NCBI GenBank assembly: GCA_964404765.1
Contig: CAYOLL010000100.1
Coordinates: 1-22,443 of the forward strand
From: CAYOLL01 sp964404765 [NCBI: uncultured Gemmatimonadota bacterium]
Lineage (GTDB): Bacteria; 4572-55
Direction: 5' to 3'
DNA length: 22,443 nt
Every line of letters starts with the position of its first letter. Positions within the stretch are counted from its first letter, which is position 1. The notes under the pieces are model-generated. The model ran no database searches. It was not told where the DNA came from and worked only from the letters and a program-made list of their open reading frames with translations. The position numbers and the translations under genes are program-made. Positions 7,169 to 15,800 of this stretch are shown in pieces.

Positions 7169-8317
7169 TTAAATATCCGGATAAACAATCAGCGAATCGG
7201 ATTTGGTGATAAAGTCATCCGGATTTACGCTTAACTGACTACGTCCAAAGCGCGCAATTTTGGATTGCAGCGTAATCACATATTTTTCGTTATCGGTCGT
7301 AACTTGAAAATCGGTAATGTCGTCCGCGACAATTTCGCTGCGCCCGTCTTCAAAACGGAACAGGCGAAAGCGATCCACGATGTCGTCAAATTGGACATAC
7401 CAGCCGACCACTTTAACCGGTCGAACAACAATATCCGAAGTGCCGGGCGTCGGCACGACACCGAAGATGCGCGGCGCAACGGTTGAGGGCGGATAGCCAA
7501 AGTAGCCGTAGCGGCGGATTAAGCCCGGATCGCTCGGCGACGGATTCAACAGGGTATGTACCGTGCTGATTTCAAGTTCGTCATAATTAGCGCTATAAGT
7601 TATCCCGGTAACGTAGGCCAATTCCGGCACGGTGGTCTGGAAATTCGCCAGATCACGCCAGGGCACACCGTCAACCGTCACCCAATCGCTATAACGAATC
7701 AGATCGGGTCCCAGGATACCAATGGGCATAGGATAATCGGTAAACGAGCTATCCATACCGTTGTCGCTGATATACAGCCGCAACGGCGCAACGTCCGCCA
7801 GACGAATGGGTCCTTCCGTAGAAGTCATCGTATCGGCAAAGGCATCGCCGCCGGTTGCAATCAACGTATCGCCCGGCGATACCAGCAAAGAACGGCGTGA
7901 AGTGGCTTCGTATTCCACATCCCGAACCAGGCGAAAAATAAACAGCGAGTCCGGCTCACCATTCGGCGCGTTGCGCAGAAATAAACCAATCGTTCGGCTG
8001 ACATTGTCATTTATATGGATGTCCATACTCTCCAGTGTGCCGGAGCGGAAGTCATTGTTGATAAGGTCCATGGCAATTCGCAGACCTTGCTGGGCTTCTT
8101 GCACCCGGCTTTGGTCCTGCGTTACTTTTTGCTGCATCATAAAGATTTGAAAAACAGCGGTCATAAAGATGCCGGTAATAACCAGAGTGACCATTAATTC
8201 GAGCAGAGAGAAACCGTGCTCGGCGGCATAGCGATTTTTAGGGCAAGTATGCATAGAACCCCCTTTAGACCCAGAAAGTTGATCAAGATGCACGAACCGT
8301 AATGTTACAGTGTTCAT
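7169..8317 (-). CDS. PilW-like minor prepilin
   Basis: A type IV prepilin with the class-III signal HG-FSLLELMVTLVITGIFMTAVFQIF; the prepilin peptidase PilD would cut after the Gly and methylate the Phe. The large beta-rich C-terminal part (about 325 residues) fits PilW, a priming-complex minor pilin. Two starts are credible. The ATG at 8317 overlaps the preceding gene's stop as ATGA, with GGAGGTG upstream, and gives 382 residues and a 35-residue leader. The ATG at 8254 has AAAGGGGG upstream and gives 361 residues and a usual 14-residue leader. I give the longer frame, but the shorter one better suits a prepilin leader. It sits third in the minor-pilin operon. Confidence 0.8.
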   Translation of the reverse strand: MNTVTLRFVHLDQLSGSKGGSMHTCPKNRYAAEHGFSLLELMVTLVITGIFMTAVFQIFMMQQKVTQDQSRVQEAQQGLRIAMDLINNDFRSGTLESMDIHINDNVSRTIGLFLRNAPNGEPDSLFIFRLVRDVEYEATSRRSLLVSPGDTLIATGGDAFADTMTSTEGPIRLADVAPLRLYISDNGMDSSFTDYPMPIGILGPDLIRYSDWVTVDGVPWRDLANFQTTVPELAYVTGITYSANYDELEISTVHTLLNPSPSDPGLIRRYGYFGYPPSTVAPRIFGVVPTPGTSDIVVRPVKVVGWYVQFDDIVDRFRLFRFEDGRSEIVADDITDFQVTTDNEKYVITLQSKIARFGRSQLSVNPDDFITKSDSLIVYPDI

Positions 8318-8763
8318 TGCGGCACCTCCAGCATGGAGTTCGTGGTCAATTTTCGCGTCCCGCCGTATGAAACCCAGACTGCCGTGGCCCGAATTGCTTT
8401 AATGCGGGCATTAATCTGGGGATCGGTATCGGCATCAAAGACCCGAATGCGAACGGTGTAAATATCCACAAGGCTGCCGGGTGGCGGCAGATGCACATCA
8501 AAGCCATCCACATCCGTCGCGGCCTGTGTTTTAATGACCAACGAATCGGCATAATTTGCCGACTGCGATACTTGAAACTGAAGCGCATCAATATATCGTT
8601 GAGTAGCATAATAGGCGCTGGTCGTTTCCGCGGCCTGCCGATTGGCCCGCATAGACGCCATAATCATGCTGGCGGTTCCGACCGTGATAATTGCAAAGAT
8701 CACCAGGGCAATCATCACTTCAATGAGCGAGTAACCGTCATTGTGGTGCACTATTTTTTTCAT
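8314..8763 (-). CDS. PilV-like minor prepilin
   Basis: A 149-residue type IV minor prepilin, starting MKKIVHHNDG-YSLIEVMIALVIFAIITVG. The ten-residue leader ends in Gly, the mature N-terminus is Tyr, and Glu at +5 is present. After the N-terminal helix (to about residue 60) comes a small beta domain, as in PilV/PilI. The ATG at 8763 is preceded by AAGGAG. A longer frame would need a TTG. The stop overlaps the next gene's ATG (ATGA), showing translational coupling within the operon. Confidence 0.8.
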   Translation of the reverse strand: MKKIVHHNDGYSLIEVMIALVIFAIITVGTASMIMASMRANRQAAETTSAYYATQRYIDALQFQVSQSANYADSLVIKTQAATDVDGFDVHLPPPGSLVDIYTVRIRVFDADTDPQINARIKAIRATAVWVSYGGTRKLTTNSMLEVPQ

Positions 8764-8792
8764 ATTATTCAGCTCCTTAGTCAACCTGCTGT

Positions 8793-9407
8793 TTAGATAA
8801 AGTCCAGCCAGGCGCTGCCGGTAAAACGATACGCTTTAACTGTCCCGGAACCAAAAACACCCACCGCGATTTGCTGCGTTGAGTTCGTGCCCATACTCTC
8901 CGTTAGCATCAGGAAGATACAACCGGACTGTGAACCGCTACCCGTCTCCGAGCGGAGCGCGCTGCCGACAAAAGTAAACCCGGTCCAATTCTCAGGCGGC
9001 GCTCCAAAGGAAACCGCGTTCAGATCCTCGACGGGCACGGGTTCAAAATTCGCCGGCACCGCGCTTGAACGGCTAAATGAAACCGTCGGATAGTAATCAT
9101 GAATATCAATTGTCCGGTCAATCTCGCTTGTCTCGTAAAGACCGTCATCATCAAGGTCAACATAGACAACATACGAGCTGTTGGCCTCGTTAAATACGAT
9201 TTTAACACGGTGGTGCTGACCAATCGCAATATGGCGCATCATGCGCATGTCGGCAATGATGCGCCTCGCCGCCGACTCCAATTGTCGGTTTTTGTTGTAG
9301 CGCCCAAAGTTAGGGGCGACCATGGCGATCAGCAGACCCATGATAAAGATGGCAATCATGATTTCAATCAGCGAGAAGCCTTTTTTGTGCTTATGCTGGG
9401 TAGACAT
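8793..9407 (-). CDS. GspH/FimT-like minor prepilin
   Basis: A 204-residue prepilin starting MSTQHKHKKG-FSLIEIMIAIFIMGLLIAMVAPNFGRY. It has a ten-residue basic leader ending in Gly, Phe at +1, Glu at +5 and a conserved Pro in the helix. The helix continues through RQLESAARRIIADMRMMRHIAI, the GspH/FimT signature in which an Arg/Met-rich stretch precedes the beta domain. An excellent AAAGGAGG precedes the ATG. It is the first gene of the operon, as fimT or its homologue usually is, and would help prime pilus assembly in the inner membrane. Confidence 0.82.
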   Translation of the reverse strand: MSTQHKHKKGFSLIEIMIAIFIMGLLIAMVAPNFGRYNKNRQLESAARRIIADMRMMRHIAIGQHHRVKIVFNEANSSYVVYVDLDDDGLYETSEIDRTIDIHDYYPTVSFSRSSAVPANFEPVPVEDLNAVSFGAPPENWTGFTFVGSALRSETGSGSQSGCIFLMLTESMGTNSTQQIAVGVFGSGTVKAYRFTGSAWLDFI

Positions 9408-9467
9408 TGCAACCTCCTTTCAGTTCGAATGAATTCAGGCATCTTGTCTTACATATCGTCAGGTTAT

Positions 9468-9496
9468 AGGATACATGAAAACTCTATATTTGTCAA
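9468..9496 (-). promoter_or_regulatory. Sigma-70-type promoter of the minor-pilin operon
   Basis: On the minus strand a perfect TTGACA (9491-9496) is separated by 17 bases from TATCCT (9468-9473). Transcription would start near 9461, about 54 bases before the first ATG of the operon. Confidence 0.6.
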
Positions 9497-9574
9497 TCAG
9501 GACTATTCGGAAAAACATATCAGCGGCGATACGGTATCTCTGTCGGTGTTTGTCTGACAAATCGTGCTCTAAAT

Positions 9575-9605
9575 GAAAAAACCCGCTCATTGTGACGGAG
9601 CGGGT
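9575..9605 (-). terminator. Intrinsic terminator downstream of sucD
   Basis: On the minus strand ACCCGCTC (from 9605) pairs with GAGCGGGT (to 9581) around a 9-base loop and is followed by six T. It lies about 95 bases after the sucD stop, beyond the inverted hairpin pair at 9614-9696, and separates sucD from the pilus operon. Confidence 0.85.
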
Positions 9606-9613
9606 AGCCCAAC

Positions 9614-9696
9614 GAAACCCTAAGGGTTTTCTATTCGTGGGGGCAAAAGTATTGAAAATTCTATAACTTTTGGAGGGGAAACCCTTAGGGTTTTTT
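9614..9696. repeat. Opposed pair of AAACCC-N3-GGGTTT hairpins with nested inverted repeat
   Basis: AAACCC-TAA-GGGTTT at 9615-9629 and AAACCC-TTA-GGGTTT at 9679-9693 are inverted copies of one hairpin. Between them CAAAAGT (9644-9650) and ACTTTTG (9666-9672) form a further inverted pair, so the unit is symmetrical at two levels. The second hairpin runs into six T on the plus strand. The pair sits between the sucD stop and its terminator, so it would be in the 3' untranslated region of the sucD transcript. Confidence 0.75.
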
Positions 9697-9699
9697 CCG

Positions 9700-10569
9700 C
9701 TACTTCAAGCGTTCTTTGACCAGTGGAACGACATCAGAGGGCTTAGTCGCCACCGGAATTCCGTTGTCGTTTAAAACACGGGTTTTTTCCGCCGCAGTGC
9801 CGCTGGAACCGGAAATAATCGCTCCGGCGTGACCCATCCGTCGTCCGGGCGGGGCCGTTTTGCCGGCAATAAAGCCGATCACGGGTGTTTTCATTTTGGC
9901 GCGCACAAATTCGGCAGCCTTTTGCTCGTCAGTGCCGCCAATCTCGCCAATCATGACAACGCATTTTGTATCCGGGTCATTTTCGAACAGGGTCAGCGCA
10001 TCAATGAAGTTAGTGCCGATAATGGGGTCGCCGCCAATCCCGATACAGGTTGTTTGGCCAATGCCCACATTGGTAAGCTGGTAGACAATTTCATAAGTCA
10101 ATGTGCCGGATCGTGAGATAACACCCACCGGCCCCGGGGTCGCAATTTGACCCGGAATAATTCCAACCTTGGCTTTACCGGGGCTGATTAAACCAGGACA
10201 GTTGGGACCTTGCAGCCGTGTCTTTTTACCTTGCATATATTGGCGCACCCGAATCATGTCGTTGGCCGGAATACCTTCCGTGATACAAACGACAAAATCA
10301 AGCTCGGCGTCTACCGCTTCCATAATGGCATCAGCGGCAAACGCTGCCGGCACGTAAATAACCGAAGTGTTCGCATCGGTCGCCAGGCGCGCCTCGGCAA
10401 CGGTATTGTAAATCGGCACACCCTGAGATTCCTGCCCGCCTTTACCGGGCGTTACCCCGGCGACAACTTTTGTGCCGTAATCGCGCATTTGCTGAGTGTG
10501 AAAAGAGCCGTCGCGCCCCGTAATTCCCTGTACAATCAACCGCGTATTTTGATCAATCAAAATGCTCAT
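9700..10569 (-). CDS. sucD: Succinyl-CoA ligase (ADP-forming) alpha subunit
   Basis: A full-length (289-residue) SucD. With SucC it interconverts succinyl-CoA and succinate with formation of ATP or GTP in the TCA cycle. The CoA-binding Rossmann domain opens with the glycine loop [12 protein letters not shown] (residues 14-25). The ligase domain carries [10 protein letters not shown] (151-160) and the phosphorylated histidine in [13 protein letters not shown] (His247). The ATG is preceded by a modest GGGG-type site. The beta subunit gene is not beside it on either side, unlike the usual sucCD pair, so sucC must lie elsewhere. A terminator follows, and a weak promoter lies just upstream, so it is probably transcribed alone. 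Confidence 0.97.
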   Translation of the reverse strand: MSILIDQNTRLIVQGITGRDGSFHTQQMRDYGTKVVAGVTPGKGGQESQGVPIYNTVAEARLATDANTSVIYVPAAFAADAIMEAVDAELDFVVCITEGIPANDMIRVRQYMQGKKTRLQGPNCPGLISPGKAKVGIIPGQIATPGPVGVISRSGTLTYEIVYQLTNVGIGQTTCIGIGGDPIIGTNFIDALTLFENDPDTKCVVMIGEIGGTDEQKAAEFVRAKMKTPVIGFIAGKTAPPGRRMGHAGAIISGSSGTAAEKTRVLNDNGIPVATKPSDVVPLVKERLK

Positions 10570-10627
10570 AACGAAACCCCAAACTTGTGAGTGTAAACAT
10601 CGTCAAATGTAAAAAAACGTGCCGAAA

Positions 10628-10654
10628 GTAATATGCCGGCAATCATCAAGTCAA
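10628..10654 (-). promoter_or_regulatory. Possible sucD promoter
   Basis: On the minus strand TTGACT is followed after 15 bases by TATTAC, about 60 bases before the ATG. The spacing is short, so this is only a candidate. Confidence 0.3.
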
Positions 10655-10671
10655 GAAAAATATCTGCAAAT

Positions 10672-10710
10672 AAAAAAATCCCTCGTGACATATTGTTCAC
10701 AAAGGGATTT
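10672..10710 (-). terminator. Intrinsic terminator of the small membrane-protein gene
   Basis: On the minus strand AAATCCCT (from 10710) pairs with AGGGATTT (to 10676), with an additional inner GTGA/TCAC pairing (10685-10688 with 10697-10700) and a run of seven T. It lies 18 bases after the stop of the upstream gene and separates it from sucD. Confidence 0.85.
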
Positions 10711-10728
10711 AACAGGAAAATAGCATTG

Positions 10729-11076
10729 TCATTTTCGAATCATCTTATCCTGCTTGGTTAGCCAGTGCTTCATGTTATTCTCAAGCCCCTTTATTTCACC
10801 TTTATTAACCTCTTGATCCATCGTTATACTTTTTAATAAAGAGGCAAGCTCTTCATATTCAAGCGTGTCAATTTTGCCATCCAAAATACCTTGCTCCGCT
10901 TGTTTAAAAAGCTTTTGCATTTTCTTTTTAGGTACTTTTTTCGCGGCTCTCCAGAACTCCTCCTGGGCTTTGGTAAAACTTCGCAGCTTTACCTCTTTTT
11001 TCTTGGCCATGATCTGAGGCATGAAGTACCATACAATCCCGGAAATAATTAAAACAACAATCATAAACTTGTTCAT
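10729..11076 (-). CDS. Small membrane-anchored protein, unknown function
   Basis: A 115-residue protein that I do not recognise. Residues 2-19 form one hydrophobic segment (FMIVVLIISGIVWYFMP), and the rest is a highly charged, lysine-rich, probably helical cytoplasmic or periplasmic domain. A stretch at 62-75 (GILDGKIDTLEYEE) recalls half of an EF-hand loop, but the first calcium ligands are missing. GAGGT precedes the ATG. The gene lies between sucD and the pilin, bounded by its own terminator, and its 5' region contains a 7-bp hairpin (11112-11118 with 11133-11139). The basic tail could contact membrane or nucleic acid, but nothing shows this. Confidence 0.75.
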   Translation of the reverse strand: MNKFMIVVLIISGIVWYFMPQIMAKKKEVKLRSFTKAQEEFWRAAKKVPKKKMQKLFKQAEQGILDGKIDTLEYEELASLLKSITMDQEVNKGEIKGLENNMKHWLTKQDKMIRK

Positions 11077-11280
11077 TTCGCCGACCTCATCATGAATTTT
11101 TTATTGACGGCAAGCAGTTACTTTTCATCGCGACTGCTTTTTCTTAAACCGAAAAAGCGCTTTAGAATAGCTCCGACCGAGTCATTCAATAGGAGTATTC
11201 GCAAGTGTTCTTTAAATAGGTAACATATATTTGCAAAAAATTCAAGTGAAAAGTGACAAAATGATTTGAAGATACAACGA

Positions 11281-11706
11281 TTACGAGCCGCCCGGAGTAA
11301 GGCTCAAATCAACCAAAGCGTCTCTGCCATAGCCATGGATGCTATAACTGACAGGGGAAGCGCCTTGCAGGATTGCCGTGAAACCGATTTTGCCGCTCTC
11401 AGTCGGAAGATTATCGACCGGTGGTTCCTGGCTCCCGGTAAAAGGGTTCTCAAAACCATTACCGCCGCCACTCAAACGCGGCAGCATCGTCAAAAAATCG
11501 GCTACGGCGCCTGGATACCGGCCATTCATAAGACTGAAGTCTTCAATGGATAGCTGGGTTGTATGCATATTGGATTTGACTCGGGCAATACGGCCCCGAT
11601 CTTGCATGGTCGAGAAGTTAGCAATAGCAATTGCGGCTAAAATACCCAAGATTGTTACGACCGCTAACAATTCGATCAGCGTAAATCCTTGGTTCTGTTT
11701 TTTCAT
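11281..11706 (-). CDS. Type IV pilin or type II pseudopilin
   Basis: A 141-residue prepilin starting MKKQNQG-FTLIELLAVVTILGILAAIAIANF, a canonical class-III signal with a seven-residue leader, Phe at +1 and Glu at +5. The helix extends through RGRIARVKSNMHTTQLSIEDF. The short C-terminal domain has NGRYPGAVADF and GFENPFTG, as in simple pilins and GspG-like pseudopilins, but no disulfide pair. AAGGAGGAAAGA precedes the ATG at 11706. It has its own candidate sigma-54 promoter and stands apart from the minor-pilin operon, which fits a separately regulated fibre subunit. A pseudopilin role cannot be ruled out. No clear terminator follows: only a weak 5-bp stem before a T-run. Confidence 0.85.
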   Translation of the reverse strand: MKKQNQGFTLIELLAVVTILGILAAIAIANFSTMQDRGRIARVKSNMHTTQLSIEDFSLMNGRYPGAVADFLTMLPRLSGGGNGFENPFTGSQEPPVDNLPTESGKIGFTAILQGASPVSYSIHGYGRDALVDLSLTPGGS

Positions 11707-11786
11707 TCTTTCCTCCTTAATAAACACATACGAATATTTTCAACCCCGTTATCTTGAATTCAAACAAGCTTCCCCATCAGAGGTAC

Positions 11787-11804
11787 AAAGCAAAACCTGT
11801 GCCG
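11787..11804 (-). promoter_or_regulatory. Candidate sigma-54 promoter of the pilin gene
   Basis: On the minus strand CGGCACAGGTTTTGCTTT carries GG (-24) and GC (-12) with exactly ten bases between, matching TGGCAC-N5-TTGCW except for the first base. Transcription would start near 11778, about 70 bases before the ATG. A dyad, AATAGC-GCGTAA-GCTATT, at 11814-11831 lies just upstream. Known pilin genes (pilA) are often sigma-54/PilR controlled. Confidence 0.55.
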
Positions 11805-11933
11805 TTTCAGTCAAATAGCGCGTAAGCTATTAATTTGAAATAAATTAATAAATCTTGACCGGGCATTGTTCATTTAAATCACATTAGGAATGTGGGTTGA
11901 AAATTGCACAAGTTCAGGTAATATGCAAGCGCT

Positions 11934-12575
11934 TTACTTTTTAGCCGCCTGCCGGTTACGGATAAACTCAACAACACCTGGCATAATAGACAAGAAAATA
12001 ATCGCCAAAATAACCAGTGTAAAGTTGTTTTTTACAATTGGCAGGTTGCCGAAAAAATAGCCGCCGTAGGTGAATAAAACACACCATAATGTCCCTCCCA
12101 ACACGTTATAAAAAATAAATCGTCCGTAGGACATACTGCCCACGCCGGCTACAAAGGGGGCAAATGTACGGATAATGGGTACAAACCGGGCTAATACAAC
12201 CGTCTTGCCGCCGTATTTTTCATAAAATTGATGCGTTCGATCCAGATGCTCTTTCTTTAAAAAACGAATATTCCCTTGAAAAGCGCGCGGCCCAATCCGG
12301 TTGCCGATCCAATAATTAACGGTGTCGCCGATAATTGCGGCAATGGTCAACAGCAGGACCAACAAGTGCACATCCAAACCGCCGGTCGCGGCAAGCGCAC
12401 CGGCTGTAAACAGCAGCGAATCGCCCGGTAAAAATGGGGTGACGACCACGCCAGTTTCTAAAAAAATGATCAGAAATAACAAAGCGTAGGTCCAACCGCC
12501 GTACGCTTGCATAATTTCACCCAAATGGTGATCCAAATGAAGAAATACATCAAGAAACCAATGAACAAATTCCAT
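11934..12575 (-). CDS. DedA-family membrane protein
   Basis: A 213-residue integral membrane protein of the DedA (VTT/SNARE-associated) family, implicated in lipid carrier or phospholipid flipping and in membrane potential homeostasis. Family marks are [20 protein letters not shown] near residue 40, the [13 protein letters not shown] segment, and a charged helix with [32 protein letters not shown], which carries the conserved Arg residues. About five membrane-embedded segments are visible. GAGG precedes the ATG at 12575. It is divergent from the histidine kinase across 284 bases, so a shared regulatory region is possible. The substrate is not predictable from sequence. Confidence 0.92.
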   Translation of the reverse strand: MEFVHWFLDVFLHLDHHLGEIMQAYGGWTYALLFLIIFLETGVVVTPFLPGDSLLFTAGALAATGGLDVHLLVLLLTIAAIIGDTVNYWIGNRIGPRAFQGNIRFLKKEHLDRTHQFYEKYGGKTVVLARFVPIIRTFAPFVAGVGSMSYGRFIFYNVLGGTLWCVLFTYGGYFFGNLPIVKNNFTLVILAIIFLSIMPGVVEFIRNRQAAKK

Positions 12576-12859
12576 ATATCCTCGTTTTCCAAAGTTGTGT
12601 TTAAGCCTTCATAAGTAAGTAGGATGTGACCGAATTCAAATGTTACTGCGCTAATCGCATGACATACCCTGCTTGTCTGAAAATGCTTCATTTATCCTTT
12701 TGCAATCAGAGATACTGTGTAGAAAATAATTCCCGGCTAAAACTATGGCAAGGATTGAGCATTCAAGCTATCTTATTCTTGTGCAAATTGAATCCTTCGT
12801 TAATCGAGATATTTTTGCCGTGACAACCCAGTAAGCGTCCTTAAACATGTGAGGCCGAC
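12576..12859. other. Divergent intergenic region between dedA-like gene and kinase gene
   Basis: Both flanking genes start here. I find no strong sigma-70 promoter on either strand. A weak GG-N10-GC arrangement occurs on the plus strand (GG at 12747-12748, GC at 12759-12760) about 100 bases before the kinase start, but its -12 element is poor. Confidence 0.4.
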
Positions 12860-15800
12860 GTGGAGCATAGTTCCGAAATTTGCATTTTGATAATTGATGA
12901 TGACGATCTGGTAAGAACCAGTTTTAAATTCATTTTAGAGGCCCTCGGTTTTAAAGTTTTTGTTGCTGAAAACGGTAAGGCCGGTTTGGACGTTTTTCGG
13001 GCAAAAACAATTGATCTGGTGCTGACGGACTTACGAATGCCGGTATTAAATGGCTTTGAGGTTTTGAATTACGTCACACATGCTTCGCCGGAAACGCCGG
13101 TGATCGTCATTTCCGGCGGCAGTGAGCTGAGCGATGCAATTCAAGCATTGCAGCTTGGCGCCTGGGATTTTATCACTAAGCCCATTCGTGATAATACTGT
13201 GCTGGAGCACGCCATTAAGCGCGCACTGGAGCAGGCCAATTTGAAGCGGGAAAACCGTCTTTACCGCGAGCATCTGGAAAAAGAAGTGCGGCGGCGAACA
13301 CAGGAGCTGCAGTTGGCAAACGAAAAACTGCGCCAGGAAATCCGCGAGCGTCAGGAGATCGAAAACGAATTATACTATCTTAAATGGGCCATTGAAAAAC
13401 TGCAATTAGGTGTGACCATCAAAGATGTTCATGGCAACATTCTTTATACGAATCCTGAAGAAGCCCGCCTGCACGGCTATTCCGTCGAAGATTTGCACGG
13501 GAAAAATCCACGAATTTTTGCGCCGGCATCTTTATGGAAAGACATGACCCTGGATGACCTGGGTCGTATGGAAAATTGGAATCGGGAGAGTGTCAATTTA
13601 CACCGCGACGGCCATGCTTTCCCAGTGCAGTTAATTTCCACTGCCGTTAAGGATTTAGACGGACGAATGATTGGCGTCGTCACAACGTGCCAAGACATTA
13701 CCGTCCGCAAGCAGTCGGAAAAAGCGCTGCGCAATAGTGAGTTAATCCTTTCGGCTTTGATTGATAGTTCGGATCGGGCTATCTTTTTATTGAGCAATGA
13801 TTACGATGCCCTTAAAGTCAATAAAATCGGGCGATCCATTACCAAGCAGCTTTGGGGGTACGAAGTTCAGGAAGGCCAAAATCTCTTTGGGACGGCCTCG
13901 GCGGCGTTGGAAAATTTTAAGATGCACTTTGCCCGGGCGCTCAATGGCGAGCATGTCGATGAGACTCGCAAAATGAAGTTTACCGACGGCACAACCGGCT
14001 GGTTTGATTTAAGTTACAATTCGGTGCGCGATGACAGCGGCATCATCATTGGTGTATCATTCAGCCTGCATGATGTGACTGCCAAAAAGCAGCGGGATGA
14101 AAAGCTGCGCCTGACGGATCAAGCCATTCGCAGCATACAAAGCGGCGTCATTATCGCGGACGCGCACCGTTCCAGCCTGCCTATTCTGGACGTAAATCCG
14201 GCGTTTGAATACATTACGGGTTGGACCAAAAATGAGGTTGCCGGCAAGCCGCTTGTTTTTTTGCACGGCGATGATCGCAACCAGCCGGGTCTGGAAATAT
14301 TAAGCCGCGCCCTGAGCGATGGCCGTAATTGCAGGGTGGAGCTCCGCAGCTATAAAAAAGACGGGGCATTGTTTTGGAATATTTTGAGTGTCTCCCCGAT
14401 TTATGATGAAAATCGTCAGCTAACCCATTTTGTGGCAGTGCTAAATGATATTACGGATCGCCGCGAAGCCGAAAAGCGCCTGATGAACTTGACAACAGAC
14501 CTTAAAGAAGCCCAGACGATTGCCCATCTTGGTTACTGGCATTTTGATATCCGGGTGCAGCAGATCATATATTGGTCGGATGAGATTTACAAGCAATTTG
14601 GCCGCACTGCCACTGACGGAGTTCCTACATTTCAGCAATATTTGGAATGTGTTTACCCGGATGACCGGAAAGAACTGCAAGCGCTTTTAAATGCTGCTTT
14701 AGCCGAGCAGCATCCGTGCGAAATTGAGTTCCGAGCCCTGCATAAAGACGGCACAATTCGCTGGATCCACACGATTGCCCGACTGGAACGGGACGAAGCG
14801 GATCAGCCGCAAAAATTGATTGGCGCCTCGCTGGATGTAACCGAGCGGCGACAGGCGCAAGAAGCCTTGCAAGCGGAAAAAGAACGGTTAGCCGTAACCC
14901 TGGCCTCCATCGGTGACGGGGTGATTACCACTGATACGCGCGGCCATGTCGTCAGCTTAAACAAAGCTGCGGAACGCTTGACCGCGCATACTCAGGACGA
15001 AGCCGCCGGACAAGCGCTATCAGAGGTCTTTCCCATCATTCACGCCCAAACCCGCGGCTCTTTAAATGGCGCTATCGATCCGATCTATCGTGCCGATAGT
15101 AAAGATGTGGCGCTGGATTCTGCCATCCTAATCTCGCTGTATGGTCTGGAATATATTGTTGATATCCGCTGTGCCCCAATTCATGATAGCAGTGGCGAGA
15201 CAATTGGCGGTGTGCTGGTTTTCCGCGACGTGACGGAGTCCAACCGGCTTAAGCTGGCGCGTCGTAATTTCATCAATGCCATCAGTCACGAACTGCGTAC
15301 CCCGCTGACGCCAATTATTGGCGGCGCAGAACTGATGCTCAACTATGAAATAAATGAAACAGAACAAAAATCGTTGCTTAATGAAATCCTGCAGGCAGCC
15401 TTGCGTGAACGACGTTTGGTAGAAGAATTGCTGGCCGTGGCACGATTGGAAAGCAATGTAGAACAGTTCGGTTTTGTCCCGGTTAATGCGTATGAATTTT
15501 TTAATAGCATGACGCTTTACACATCGCTTTTAGTAAAAAAAACCATCCAGGAGTATCATAACACCGAATCATATCAATTCTCCTACCACGTAGATGAGGC
15601 CCTGAAAAATATTCGGATAAGCATCGACTCCGTGCGCATCCAGCATGTGATGGACAGTCTTTTAGTCAATGCCATTATTTACTCGTTGGCCAATAAAGTT
15701 CAGATTGAAACCATGATTACATTAGTTGAGTCTACAGTATGCGTCTCGGTGCGAGATCATGGTATTGGCATTGCCGAAAGTGAAAGTGACAAAATTTTTC

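Noticed and set aside
10915-10950. EF-hand in the small lysine-rich protein
   Set aside because: GKIDTLEYEE fits only the second half of the loop; the first two acidic ligands are absent.
11112-11139. Plus-strand terminator (7-bp stem followed by TTTCTT)
   Set aside because: No plus-strand gene lies upstream for kilobases; it is more likely a leader hairpin of the minus-strand small protein, or chance.
12746-12761. Sigma-54 promoter for the kinase gene
   Set aside because: GG-N10-GC spacing is right and TGGCA is present, but the -12 element reads GAGC instead of TTGC, so it is too weak to list.
14240-14270. Photoactive LOV domain in the kinase
   Set aside because: The residue at the adduct-forming position is Leu465, not Cys, so blue-light photochemistry of the standard kind is excluded.
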